64,000 nucleotides of DNA from Mycolicibacterium setense (lineage in GTDB: Bacteria; Actinomycetota; Actinomycetes; Mycobacteriales; Mycobacteriaceae), in contig NZ_JTJW01000010.1 in assembly GCF_000805385.1 (NCBI RefSeq), positions 847,021 to 911,020 on the forward strand, given 5' to 3'. The notes below the pieces were generated by a model. The model was not told the origin of the DNA, ran no database searches, and was given only the letters and a program-made list of their open reading frames with translations. The position numbers and the translations under genes were made by a program. Shown here piece by piece: positions 16,551 through 24,427 of this stretch. Within the stretch, counting starts at the first letter, position 1. Every line of letters starts with the position of its first letter.

Positions 16551-17734
16551 GCGCAACGGCAGACGTCGTCATCGTCGGGGGCGGGCTGGAGGGTGCTGCG
16601 GCGGCCTGGGCGCTGAGTCAGCGCGGCGTCACCAATGTGACCGTCCTGGAACGTAATACCGTCGGCTCCGGCATGACCGGCAAATCCAGCGGCATCGTGC
16701 GCTGCCACTACGGGGTGAGCTCACTGGCCGCCATGGCCGCCGTCGGCCTCGAGGTGTTCGAGAATGCCGAACACTATTTCGGGACCGACATCGGGTTCCG
16801 GCAGACCGGCTATGTCGTCGGCGTCGGGGAACGCAACGTCGACAACCTGCGCATGAGCCTGGCCGCCCAACGTGAGGTCGGCGTGCAGACCGAGGAGATC
16901 GACGCCGCGGAGGTGGCCAAGCTGTGGCCGTGGGCGGATCTGGAACCGTTCGCGGCCTTCGGGTGGGAGGCTCGCGGCGGATACGGCGACGCCTACCAGA
17001 CCGCGCAAGCCTTCGCGGTGACGGCCAGAGCGGCGGGGGTGCGAATTCAGCAGGGCGCCAACGTTACCGGGCTGCTGCTCGACGGGGACCGAGTCACCGG
17101 CGTCGCAATGGCCGACGGCACGCGGGTCTCGGCCGGCACCGTCGTCGTCGCCACCGGAGTATGGACCGGTCCGTTCCTGGCGGCCCATGGCATCGACATC
17201 CCGATCCATGTGCACCGTGAACAGATCGTGACCATCAAACCCGGGGTGGACACGGGTCCCGTGCCCGTGTTCTCCGATCTCGTCTCGCTGCAATACATCC
17301 GGCCCGAACCCAACGGCGAACTGCTGTTCGGAAATTCCGATCTAGCCGAGTTGGAGCTTGCCGACCCCGACGATTACCTGAACCGGGCGACCGACGGGTT
17401 CATCGACCTGACCGTCGACAAGGTCGGCACCCGGTTTCCCGGTTTCCCCGACGCGGCGATCACCGGCAGCTACGCCGGCTGCTACGACGTCACCCCGGAC
17501 TGGAACCCCGTCATCTCGCATTCCGGCGTCGACGGCCTGCTGGTGGCGGCCGGATTCAGCGGACACGGCTTCAAGATCGCTCCGGCGGTCGGCAGGCTCG
17601 TCGCCGACCTGGTGATCGACGACCACAGCCGCAACCCGCGGATACCCGAGTCGGATTTCCGCCTGGCCCGGTTCGCAGAGGACAATTTGCTCAAGAGCCG
17701 GTACCCGTATGTCGGTGCCGGGGAGATGCGATAG
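16547..17734 (+). CDS. FAD-dependent amine oxidoreductase (sarcosine oxidase beta / MgdA-like)
   Basis: 395 residues of the DAO family. The FAD dinucleotide-binding motif VGGGLEGAAAAW is at about 10-21, and a late C-Y-D-x-T-P-D-W and GFSGHGFKIAPAVG are typical of sarcosine oxidase beta and dimethylglycine oxidase-like proteins. It overlaps the upstream subunit gene by ATGA. In methylotrophs, N-methylglutamate is oxidised to glutamate and formaldehyde by a four-subunit flavoenzyme whose MgdA is related. Only the beta-like chain is visible here, so this could be a single-subunit variant or could act on another secondary amine. Confidence 0.85.
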   Translation: MSATADVVIVGGGLEGAAAAWALSQRGVTNVTVLERNTVGSGMTGKSSGIVRCHYGVSSLAAMAAVGLEVFENAEHYFGTDIGFRQTGYVVGVGERNVDNLRMSLAAQREVGVQTEEIDAAEVAKLWPWADLEPFAAFGWEARGGYGDAYQTAQAFAVTARAAGVRIQQGANVTGLLLDGDRVTGVAMADGTRVSAGTVVVATGVWTGPFLAAHGIDIPIHVHREQIVTIKPGVDTGPVPVFSDLVSLQYIRPEPNGELLFGNSDLAELELADPDDYLNRATDGFIDLTVDKVGTRFPGFPDAAITGSYAGCYDVTPDWNPVISHSGVDGLLVAAGFSGHGFKIAPAVGRLVADLVIDDHSRNPRIPESDFRLARFAEDNLLKSRYPYVGAGEMR

Positions 17735-17743
17735 ACGGGGGGC

Positions 17744-17822
17744 GCGCATGAGGCACAGCAAGAAGCCGCAGGCGGATTGCGCGTGAGGGACAGCAAGAAG
17801 CCGCAGGCGGATTGCGCGTGAG
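17744..17822 (+). repeat. Tandem 35-bp repeat forming two coupled 12-codon minicistrons
   Basis: Two 35-bp units (17744-17778 and 17779-17813) differ at two positions, and the first nine bases recur at 17814. Each unit holds an open frame of 12 sense codons ending SKKPQADCA: ATG 17748 to TGA 17786, then GTG 17783 to TGA 17821. Each stop overlaps the next start as GTGA, and the last overlap is with the GTG of the XRE-cupin gene. The unit length of 35 (39 minus the 4-nt overlap) keeps this coupling intact. A run of six G precedes the first ATG. Function unknown; it may be a leader that meters translation of the regulator. Confidence 0.6.
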
Positions 17823-18462
17823 TGACGTTCCGCTGATCCGGAATGCCGGCACGGCCCGCGAGCGCGATCCGCACGCCCCGGTCGAGGACCTGGAATTCGA
17901 GGCCGCGATCGGGCGCAACGTGCGTCAACTTCGCCAGCAACACGGGCTGACCGTCGCCGACATGGCCGCCCGGGTGGGCATCTCCAAGGCGATGCTGTCC
18001 AAGATCGAGAACGCCCAGACGTCCTGCAGCCTGTCCACCCTGGCCCTGCTCGCCAAGGGGCTCGACGTTCCGGTGACCAGCCTGTTCCGCGGGGCCGATG
18101 TCGAACGTCCGGCGGCATTCGTCAAAGCGGGCACCGGGCCCGAGATCGTGCGCAACGGCACCAAGCAGGGTCACGAGTACCAGTTGCTCAGCTCACTGCG
18201 TGGCGAGCACAAGCGCCTGGAATGCCTTCACGTCACGCTGACCGAGAAGAGTCAGACGTATCCGCTGTTCCAGCATCCGGGCACCGAGTTCATCTACATG
18301 CTCTCCGGTGTCATGGACTACAGCCACAGCCGCTCGGTCTATCGGCTGCAGCCCGGGGATTCCCTGCAGATCGACGGGGAAGGCGCGCACGGACCGGTGG
18401 ACCTGATCGAACTGCCGATCCGGTTCCTGTCGGTGATCGCCTTCCCCGATTCGCAGGTGTGA
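17818..18462 (+). CDS. XRE-cupin transcriptional regulator
   Basis: 214 residues. The N-terminal XRE helix-turn-helix is at about residues 28-85 (LRQQHGLTVADMAARVGISKAMLSKIEN). The C-terminal cupin_2 domain (HPGTEFIYMLSG, LQPGDSLQIDGEGAHGP) should bind a small ligand. The GTG start at 17818 overlaps the stop of a 12-codon minicistron by 4 nt. It is last in the amine and glutamate synthase-like gene set and is the likely local regulator. Confidence 0.85.
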   Translation: MSDVPLIRNAGTARERDPHAPVEDLEFEAAIGRNVRQLRQQHGLTVADMAARVGISKAMLSKIENAQTSCSLSTLALLAKGLDVPVTSLFRGADVERPAAFVKAGTGPEIVRNGTKQGHEYQLLSSLRGEHKRLECLHVTLTEKSQTYPLFQHPGTEFIYMLSGVMDYSHSRSVYRLQPGDSLQIDGEGAHGPVDLIELPIRFLSVIAFPDSQV

Positions 18463-18476
18463 GTCACCTCTCCGGT

Positions 18477-18692
18477 CTACTCGTAGATGCTGATGATCCG
18501 CTGCGGGCCGTGGTGGTTGTGCCAGCCGGGTTTCATGCCGGGGGCCGGGGTGGCGTAGGTGTCGGGGCTGTAGCGGTTACCCGAACCTTCCGGTCCCTGC
18601 GCGGCGGCCGTGCCGGCCAGCCCCAGCGCGACGGCGCCGAGGAAGCCCGCGGACAGGATGGGCAGTGCCAGAGCCTTGGTGAAGTTTGACAT
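18477..18692 (-). CDS. Small secreted protein, 71 residues
   Basis: A signal peptide (residues about 1-33, ending G-T-A-A-A-Q) precedes a short polar tail rich in Pro, Gly, His and Tyr (GNRYSPDTYATP, WHNHHGP). The start at 18692 is preferred over an upstream in-frame ATG because AAAGGA precedes it and the signal peptide begins there. The mature peptide would be about 38 residues. It resembles small exported mycobacterial proteins of unknown function. It converges with the XRE-cupin gene. Confidence 0.65.
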   Translation of the reverse strand: MSNFTKALALPILSAGFLGAVALGLAGTAAAQGPEGSGNRYSPDTYATPAPGMKPGWHNHHGPQRIISIYE

Positions 18693-18881
18693 GGTCTGAA
18701 TCCTTTGTCTCAGTTGGCTTTTCGTTTTCCTTGCCGGCTTGTTGGGCCGCTGAGACAAGAATGCGCTCCGGACGCCGCCGGGTATGTCGGTCGATCAGGC
18801 CACGGGGGTGGTGAAGATGTGTTCCCCCAATCGGAGGAACCGCACGTCAACCTCTGGTTTTGGCCTGGGATTGGCGCGGAG

Positions 18882-18887
18882 TACAGT
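18882..18887 (+). promoter_or_regulatory. -10 element (TACAGT) of the leuA leader transcript
   Basis: TACAGT lies 7 nt before the GTG at 18895. This places the expected start of transcription at or next to that GTG, so the leader peptide mRNA is probably leaderless. Confidence 0.5.
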
Positions 18888-18894
18888 TGAGCGC

Positions 18895-18936
18895 GTGCAG
18901 CGGGTGCTCCTTCTCGGACGCCGCGACGGGGTCTGA
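18895..18936 (+). CDS. Leucine leader peptide (13 residues) upstream of leuA
   Basis: GTG CAG CGG GTG CTC CTT CTC ... TGA encodes M-Q-R-V-L-L-L-G-R-R-D-G-V, with three consecutive leucine codons. Its end overlaps a terminator-like hairpin, the classic arrangement of transcription attenuation by a leader peptide. When charged tRNA-Leu is scarce, the ribosome would stall on the Leu codons and prevent the terminator from forming. Its position 72 nt before leuA supports the role. Confidence 0.75.
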   Translation: MQRVLLLGRRDGV

Positions 18937-18965
18937 TCAGACCGGCTTCCTGTCGCGGGTTTTTG
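18921..18965 (+). terminator. Attenuator terminator before leuA
   Basis: The stem CCGCGAC (18921-18927) with GTCGCGG (18952-18958) is followed by G and five T. Inside the loop lies the palindrome GGTCTGATCAGACC, which can form its own hairpin. Ribosome position on the leader peptide would decide whether the outer stem forms. Confidence 0.7.
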
Positions 18966-19008
18966 CGATGCGCCGGTCGGGTCCCCCTTCAACTCCCGGA
19001 GCAAAACC

Positions 19009-20841
19009 ATGACCACCCCCGACATCTCTGTAGATGCCTTCAGTTCGGTTCGCACGATCAATACGCCGGCCGGTGCGCCCAATCCGGGTCAGCCCGTCTG
19101 GAACACCCAGCGCGGCTCATCCATGCCGGTCAGCCGCTACCGCAGCTTCGCCGAGGAAGTCCCCGGCGGCAGCCCGGCATTCAGCCCGGCTCCCGTTCCG
19201 TTCGACCGCACCTGGCCGGATCGCGTCATCGACAAGGCACCCATGTGGTGTGCGGTCGATCTGCGCGACGGTAACCAGGCCCTGATCGATCCGATGAGCC
19301 CGGCGCGCAAGCGCCGCATGTTCGACCTGCTGGTACGGATGGGCTACAAGGAGATCGAGGTCGGCTTCCCGTCGGCCAGCCAGACCGACTACGACTTCGT
19401 CCGCGAGATCATCGAGGACGGCGCGATCCCGGCCGACGTGACCATCCAGGTGCTGACCCAGTGCCGCCCCGAGCTGATCGAGCGCACCTTCGAGGCGTGT
19501 GCCGGGGCGCCACAGGCGATCGTGCACTTCTACAACTCGACGTCGATCCTGCAGCGCCGCGTGGTGTTCCGCGCCGACCGCGACGCCGTCAAGAAGATCG
19601 CCACCGACGGCGCCCAGCTGTGCGTCGAGGAGGCCAAGAAATACCCGCAGACGCGGTGGCGCTTCGAGTACTCCCCCGAGTCGTACACGGGGACCGAGCT
19701 GGAGTACGCCGTCGAGGTGTGCAACGCGGTCGCCGACATCGTCAAGCCGACGCCCGAGTGGCCGCTGATCGTCAACCTGCCTGCCACCGTCGAGATGGCC
19801 ACCCCGAACGTCTACGCCGATTCGATCGAGTGGATGAGCAGGCACCTGACCCCGCGCGACTCGATCATCCTGAGCCTGCACCCCCACAACGACCGCGGAA
19901 CCGGTGTTGCCGCAGCCGAATTGGGCTATCAGGCCGGTGCCGACCGGATCGAGGGCTGCCTGTTCGGCAACGGCGAGCGCACCGGCAACGTGTGCCTGGT
20001 GACCCTGGGGCTGAACATGTTCAGCCGCGGCGTCGACCCGCAGATCGACTTCTCCAACATCGACGAGATCCGTCGCACGGTCGAGTACTGCAACCAGCTG
20101 CCCGTGCACGAGCGTCACCCCTACGGCGGTGATCTGGTCTACACCGCGTTCTCCGGCAGCCACCAGGACGCCATCAACAAGGGCCTGGACCAGATGAAGT
20201 TCGACGCGGACGAGGCTGACCTCGATGTTGATGATCTCCTGTGGCAAGTTCCCTACCTGCCCATCGATCCCAAAGACGTCGGCCGCACCTACGAGGCCGT
20301 GATCCGGGTGAACTCGCAGTCCGGCAAGGGCGGCGTGGCCTACATCATGAAGGCCGACCACGGCCTGGTGCTGCCGCGCCGGCTGCAGATCGAGTTCAGC
20401 CAGGCCATCCAGACCATCACCGACGGTGAGGGCGGCGAGGTGTCACCGAAGGAGATCTGGGACGCGTTCTCCGAGGAGTACCTGGCCCCGATCACGCCGC
20501 TGGAGCGGATCCGCCAGAAGGTCGTCGCGTCCGAGGTCGACGGCGGTACCGACACCATCACCGCGATCGTCAAGATCGACAGCGTCGAGCGCGAGATCAT
20601 CGGTGCCGGCAACGGCCCGCTGGCGGCGTTCGTCGACGCCCTCGGCGCCATCGGCTACGACATCAACGTGCTGGATTACTCCGAGCACGCGATGTCCTCG
20701 GGTGAAGAGGCTCAGGCCGCGGCGTACGTCGAGGCGTCGATCGGCGGCAGGACCGTGTGGGGCGTCGGCATCGCCACCTCGATCACAACTGCATCACTTC
20801 GCGCGGTCGTATCTGCCGTCAACCGGGCAGCGCGTGCTTAG
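19009..20841 (+). CDS. leuA: 2-isopropylmalate synthase
   Basis: 610 residues, the mycobacterial LeuA2-type length. The DRE-TIM barrel begins with the substrate motif VDLRDGNQAL (Arg-Asp pair) and has SLHPHNDRGTGVAAAE with metal-binding His residues and NGERTGNVCLV. A linker and the C-terminal allosteric leucine-binding domain (about 480-610) follow. The enzyme condenses acetyl-CoA with 2-ketoisovalerate, the first committed step of leucine synthesis. Regulation by the upstream attenuator is likely. The M. tuberculosis gene has an in-frame tandem repeat that is not present here. Confidence 0.97.
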   Translation: MTTPDISVDAFSSVRTINTPAGAPNPGQPVWNTQRGSSMPVSRYRSFAEEVPGGSPAFSPAPVPFDRTWPDRVIDKAPMWCAVDLRDGNQALIDPMSPARKRRMFDLLVRMGYKEIEVGFPSASQTDYDFVREIIEDGAIPADVTIQVLTQCRPELIERTFEACAGAPQAIVHFYNSTSILQRRVVFRADRDAVKKIATDGAQLCVEEAKKYPQTRWRFEYSPESYTGTELEYAVEVCNAVADIVKPTPEWPLIVNLPATVEMATPNVYADSIEWMSRHLTPRDSIILSLHPHNDRGTGVAAAELGYQAGADRIEGCLFGNGERTGNVCLVTLGLNMFSRGVDPQIDFSNIDEIRRTVEYCNQLPVHERHPYGGDLVYTAFSGSHQDAINKGLDQMKFDADEADLDVDDLLWQVPYLPIDPKDVGRTYEAVIRVNSQSGKGGVAYIMKADHGLVLPRRLQIEFSQAIQTITDGEGGEVSPKEIWDAFSEEYLAPITPLERIRQKVVASEVDGGTDTITAIVKIDSVEREIIGAGNGPLAAFVDALGAIGYDINVLDYSEHAMSSGEEAQAAAYVEASIGGRTVWGVGIATSITTASLRAVVSAVNRAARA

Positions 20842-20891
20842 CTGACGTCGGCGTAGATCTCTGCGCCTCCGCCAACTTCAAGGAGCAGTCC

Positions 20892-21278
20892 ATGGACTGG
20901 GGTTCGACCTGGGATTTCCTCTGGCATTTCCTGATCATCTTCGCTTGGATCGCCTACTTGCTGGTCCTGTTCCAGATCCTCACCGACCTGTTCTGGCGTG
21001 ACCACAAGACCTCCGGCTGGGTCAAGGCGGTGTGGGTGGTCTTCCTGATCGTGCTGCCGTGGCTCACCGCGCTGGTCTACCTGATCGCCCGCGGCCAGGG
21101 CATGTCCGAGCGTGCCCAGGCGGCGGCACTCGCGGCCAAGAAGGAAACCGACGACTACATCAAGCAGGCGGCGGGCCGGTCTCCGGCGCAGGAGATCGCC
21201 GACGCCAAGGCTCTGCTGGATGCCGGCACGATCAGCCAGGCCGAGTTCGACGGGTTGAAGGCCAAGGCGCTCAGCTAG
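20892..21278 (+). CDS. Membrane protein with PLDc_N and SHOCT-like domains
   Basis: 128 residues. Two membrane segments (about 10-32 and 44-66) carry a PLDc_N-type pattern (LFQILTDLFWRDHKTSG, LPWLTALVYLIARGQGM). A charged helix follows, and a C-terminal short SHOCT motif (AKALLDAGTISQAEFDGLKAKAL) ends the protein. It may act in oligomerisation or membrane association; function unknown. AAGGAG precedes the ATG. It follows leuA by 50 nt on the same strand. Confidence 0.75.
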   Translation: MDWGSTWDFLWHFLIIFAWIAYLLVLFQILTDLFWRDHKTSGWVKAVWVVFLIVLPWLTALVYLIARGQGMSERAQAAALAAKKETDDYIKQAAGRSPAQEIADAKALLDAGTISQAEFDGLKAKALS

Positions 21279-21303
21279 TCAAAACACCGCGGCAAGCCGC
21301 GAA

Positions 21304-22293
21304 TCAAAACAGCGTGTACTGATCGCTCTCGGCGCCGGTGTCGTGGAACTCCTCGATGCTCGTACCCCCGAGGACATGGGTCAGCAGGCCCATGAACGTC
21401 TCGTCGTCGAGGAGCGGTACACCCGACTCCACGGCCTGGTAGCCCTTGCCCTGATCGGGTGCGGGCTCGTTGCAGATCACCAAAGACGTCTGCTGGTCGA
21501 CCAGGTCCGTGTAGGCCAGCCCGGCGTGCAGGATGCGCTCGATGAGCTCCTCATGGGTGCGCGCCACCTCTGCCGAGAGCGCCACGCGCATGCCCTGCAC
21601 CAGTGGCCTGCCCGCGACGTGGACCCCGGGGTTGGCGTACTCGCACGGCAGCCGCGAGGCCAGGACCTTCAACGGGCGCAGCTCTTCATGGGTGATGTGG
21701 CCGTTGGGCCAGCGGCGCCGGCTCACCTCCCGCAGGGGCAGCCACACCTTGCGGTCCCGCGCACGGGCCAGGGTGGGTTTGAGGATCTGCGCCAGCACCA
21801 ACGCATCGTCCAGCGCGTCGTGTGGCTTCATCTGGCTCACGCCCCAGTGCGCTGCCAGCGTCTCCAGGCGCAGATTCTCGGTGCCCAGCGCCAGGCGGCG
21901 GGCCAGCTCGACGGTGCACATCACGCTGTCGATCGGCAGCTCGGCGCCCACCAGCTCGGCCTCGGCGGCCAAAAAGCTGTAGTCGAAGCCCACGTTGTGC
22001 GCCACCAGCGTGCGTCCCCGCAGGATCTCGCTCACGTCGGCGACCACGTCGCCGAAGGTCGGCTGGCCCTCGAGCATCTCGGCCGTCAGACCGTGCACAT
22101 GGGTAGGCCCCGGATCCACCCCGGGATTCAGCAAGGTGGACACGCTGCGCTCGACATTGCCGTCATCCCCGACGGCCAGGGCGGCGACGCTGACGATGCG
22201 TGCCTGACCCGGCCGAAACCCGGTGGTCTCCACGTCGACGACGGCCCAGCCCGCGCCCGGCTCGGATGCCGGCCTGCCCCACGCGCTGCTCAT
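21304..22293 (-). CDS. DnaQ-like 3'-5' exonuclease with BRCT domain
   Basis: 329 residues. The exonuclease domain (about 15-175) has Exo I VDVETTG, Exo II-like VAHNVGFDYSF and Exo III HDALDDAL. A C-terminal BRCT-like domain (about 230-315: GMRVALSAEV, LVICNEP) follows. This is the mycobacterial 'DNA polymerase III epsilon' homologue, probably a proofreading or repair exonuclease. The start at 22293 is chosen because the exonuclease domain begins soon after and upstream codons overlap the murT promoter. It diverges from murT. Confidence 0.85.
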   Translation of the reverse strand: MSSAWGRPASEPGAGWAVVDVETTGFRPGQARIVSVAALAVGDDGNVERSVSTLLNPGVDPGPTHVHGLTAEMLEGQPTFGDVVADVSEILRGRTLVAHNVGFDYSFLAAEAELVGAELPIDSVMCTVELARRLALGTENLRLETLAAHWGVSQMKPHDALDDALVLAQILKPTLARARDRKVWLPLREVSRRRWPNGHITHEELRPLKVLASRLPCEYANPGVHVAGRPLVQGMRVALSAEVARTHEELIERILHAGLAYTDLVDQQTSLVICNEPAPDQGKGYQAVESGVPLLDDETFMGLLTHVLGGTSIEEFHDTGAESDQYTLF

Positions 22294-22371
22294 ATTCGCC
22301 AGGATGGCACGCGAGCCCGACAGAGTCCGATTGACGCGCCGCGTCGCCTCGCTCGGCAGCCCAGCGTGTCG

Positions 22372-22390
22372 TGCCCCTAAAATCGCCGGA
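22372..22390 (+). promoter_or_regulatory. -10 element of murT (TAAAAT), leaderless
   Basis: TAAAAT followed by 7 nt lies immediately before the murT ATG at 22391. The spacing fits a leaderless mycobacterial transcript. No ribosome binding site is present. Confidence 0.5.
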
Positions 22391-23611
22391 ATGCTGACCC
22401 TTCGCGGGCGTGCCGCTCTGGCCGCCGGATCAACCGCGCGCTGGGCGTCGCGGGTCACCGGCCGTGGCGCGGGCGCGATGATCGGCGGCCTGGTGGCGAT
22501 GACGCTGGACCGCTCGATCCTGCGTCAACTGGGCCAGGACCGCCGCAGCGTCGTCGTGACCGGCACGAATGGCAAATCGACCACCACCAGGATGACGGCG
22601 GCCGCGCTGGCCACGATCGGCTCGGTGGCCAGTAACTCCGAGGGCGCCAACATGGACGCCGGGCTGGTAGCCGCGCTGGCCGGGGCGCGCGAGGCCACGC
22701 TGGCCGCGCTGGAAGTCGACGAGATGCACGTCCCGCACGTGTCGGACGCGGTGAACCCGGCTGTGATCGTCCTGCTGAATCTGTCGCGCGATCAGCTCGA
22801 CCGGGTCGGTGAGATCAACCACATCGAACGCACCCTGCGCGGCGGGCTGGCCCGCCATCGCGACGCGGTGATCGTGGCCAACTGCGACGACGTGCTGATG
22901 ACCTCGGCCGCATATGACAGCCCCAACGTCGTGTGGGTGGCGGCCGGTGGCAGCTGGTCCGGCGACTCGGTGAGCTGCCCGCGATCCGGCGAGATCATCG
23001 AGCGCAACGGGCGGGACTGGCACTCGACGGGAAGCGACTTCAAACGTCCCAGCCCGCAGTGGTGGTACGACGACACCCACATCTACGGTCCCGACGGCCT
23101 CGCGCTGCCGATGACGCTGGCCCTGCCGGGCGCCGTCAACCGCGGTAACGCCACCCAGGCGGTCGCGGCCGCCGTCGCTCTCGGCGCCGACCCTGCCGCC
23201 GCGGTGGCCGCCGTCTCCGGCGTCGACGAGGTCGCCGGGCGGTACCGCACCGTGCAGATCGGCTCGCATACCGCGCGGATCCTGCTGGCGAAGAACCCGG
23301 CCGGCTGGCAGGAGGCCCTGTCGATGGTGGACAAGCACGGCGCCGGGGTGGTGATCGCGGTCAACGGACAAGTTCCCGACGGCGAGGATCTGTCGTGGTT
23401 GTGGGATGTTCGGTTCGAGCACTTTGACGACACGGTCGTCGTCGCCGCCGGGGAGCGCGGGACCGATCTCGCGGTGCGGCTGGGCTACGCCGGTGTCGAG
23501 CACTCACTGGTGCACGACACCGTCGCCGCGATCGACTCCTGCCCACCCGGGCATGTCGAGGTGATCGCCAACTACACCGCGTTCCTGCAACTGAATCGGC
23601 GGATCCCATGA
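22391..23611 (+). CDS. murT: Lipid II isoglutaminyl synthase, MurT subunit
   Basis: 406 residues of the Mur ligase fold: P-loop VTGTNGKSTTTRM, then EVDEMHVPHV, LLNLSRDQLDRVGE and a DUF1727 C-terminal domain (LAKNPAGWQE). With GatD it amidates the D-glutamate of lipid II, which is needed for peptidoglycan crosslinking. The zinc-ribbon insert of characterised MurT has four Cys; here the insert reads S-C-P-R-S-G-E, and no other Cys of the set is evident, so the ribbon seems degenerate. It overlaps gatD by ATGA, as expected for subunits of one complex. Confidence 0.93.
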   Translation: MLTLRGRAALAAGSTARWASRVTGRGAGAMIGGLVAMTLDRSILRQLGQDRRSVVVTGTNGKSTTTRMTAAALATIGSVASNSEGANMDAGLVAALAGAREATLAALEVDEMHVPHVSDAVNPAVIVLLNLSRDQLDRVGEINHIERTLRGGLARHRDAVIVANCDDVLMTSAAYDSPNVVWVAAGGSWSGDSVSCPRSGEIIERNGRDWHSTGSDFKRPSPQWWYDDTHIYGPDGLALPMTLALPGAVNRGNATQAVAAAVALGADPAAAVAAVSGVDEVAGRYRTVQIGSHTARILLAKNPAGWQEALSMVDKHGAGVVIAVNGQVPDGEDLSWLWDVRFEHFDDTVVVAAGERGTDLAVRLGYAGVEHSLVHDTVAAIDSCPPGHVEVIANYTAFLQLNRRIP

Positions 23612-24345
23612 GTGGCGCGCGCGCGAGGAGCAATAAGGCCCCGGTGCAGATCGGGCTCGTGCTGCCCGACGTGATGGGAACCTACGGAGACAGCGGCAAT
23701 GCCGTGGTGCTGCGACAACGGTTGCGGTTGCGTGGAATTGACGCCGAGATCGTGGAGATCACGCTGGGTGATCCGGTGCCCTCGTCGCTCGATCTCTACA
23801 CCCTGGGCGGCGCCGAGGACTACGCGCAGCGGCTGGCCACCAAGCACCTGATCCGCTATCCCGGTCTACAGCAAGCAGTTTCACGTGGCGCACCCGTGCT
23901 GGCCATCTGCGCGGCCATCCAGGTGCTGGGGCACTGGTACGAGACCTCGGCCGGTGAACGGGTCGAAGGCGTCGGGCTGCTCGACGTCACCACATCGCCG
24001 CAGGAGACCCGGACCATCGGCGAAGTGGCCTCGACTCCCCTGCTCGACGGGCTGACCCAGCCGCTGACCGGCTTCGAAAACCACCGTGGTGGAACGGTTC
24101 TCGGACCCGATGCACGTCCGCTGGCCACTGTCACCAAGGGTGCGGGCAACCGATTGGGCGACGGCCACGACGGTGCGGTGCAAGGCAGCGTGGTGGCCAC
24201 CTACCTGCACGGTCCCTGCCTGGCCCGCAATCCGGAGCTGGCCGACCATCTGTTGTCTCAAGTGGTGGGCGACCTTCCGCCACTGCAACTGCCCGAGGTG
24301 GATCTGCTGCGCCGCGAGCGTCTGGCTGCCCCGCGCCGGGTGTAG
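23608..24345 (+). CDS. gatD: Lipid II isoglutaminyl synthase, glutaminase subunit GatD
   Basis: 245 residues of the CobB/CobQ-like class I glutamine amidotransferase family. The nucleophile is Cys in LAICAAIQVLG, followed by GLLDV, NHRGGT and a C-terminal YLHGPCLARNPELADHLL with the catalytic His. It supplies ammonia from glutamine to MurT. The start overlaps the murT stop by 4 nt. A palindromic repeat follows 15 nt after the stop and probably ends the transcript. Confidence 0.93.
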   Translation: MSGARARSNKAPVQIGLVLPDVMGTYGDSGNAVVLRQRLRLRGIDAEIVEITLGDPVPSSLDLYTLGGAEDYAQRLATKHLIRYPGLQQAVSRGAPVLAICAAIQVLGHWYETSAGERVEGVGLLDVTTSPQETRTIGEVASTPLLDGLTQPLTGFENHRGGTVLGPDARPLATVTKGAGNRLGDGHDGAVQGSVVATYLHGPCLARNPELADHLLSQVVGDLPPLQLPEVDLLRRERLAAPRRV

Positions 24346-24359
24346 TCGCCACCCCTTCT

Positions 24360-24424
24360 CCGCCGAAACGGCATTCCAGCAGACCGCTACTCGGACTTTT
24401 CCTGCTGGAATGCCGTTTCGGCGG
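24360..24424. repeat. Palindromic intergenic element, copy A
   Basis: A perfect 23-bp inverted repeat (24360-24382 and 24402-24424) encloses a 19-nt loop containing TACTCGGACTTT. It lies exactly between the convergent gatD and MBL hydrolase genes and could terminate both. Copies B and C have nearly the same arms and a loop of the same length. Confidence 0.85.
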
Positions 24425-24427
24425 GAA

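Noticed and set aside
19117..20361. 414-codon open frame antisense to leuA
   Set aside because: It mirrors leuA codons and has no recognisable motif. leuA is unambiguous.
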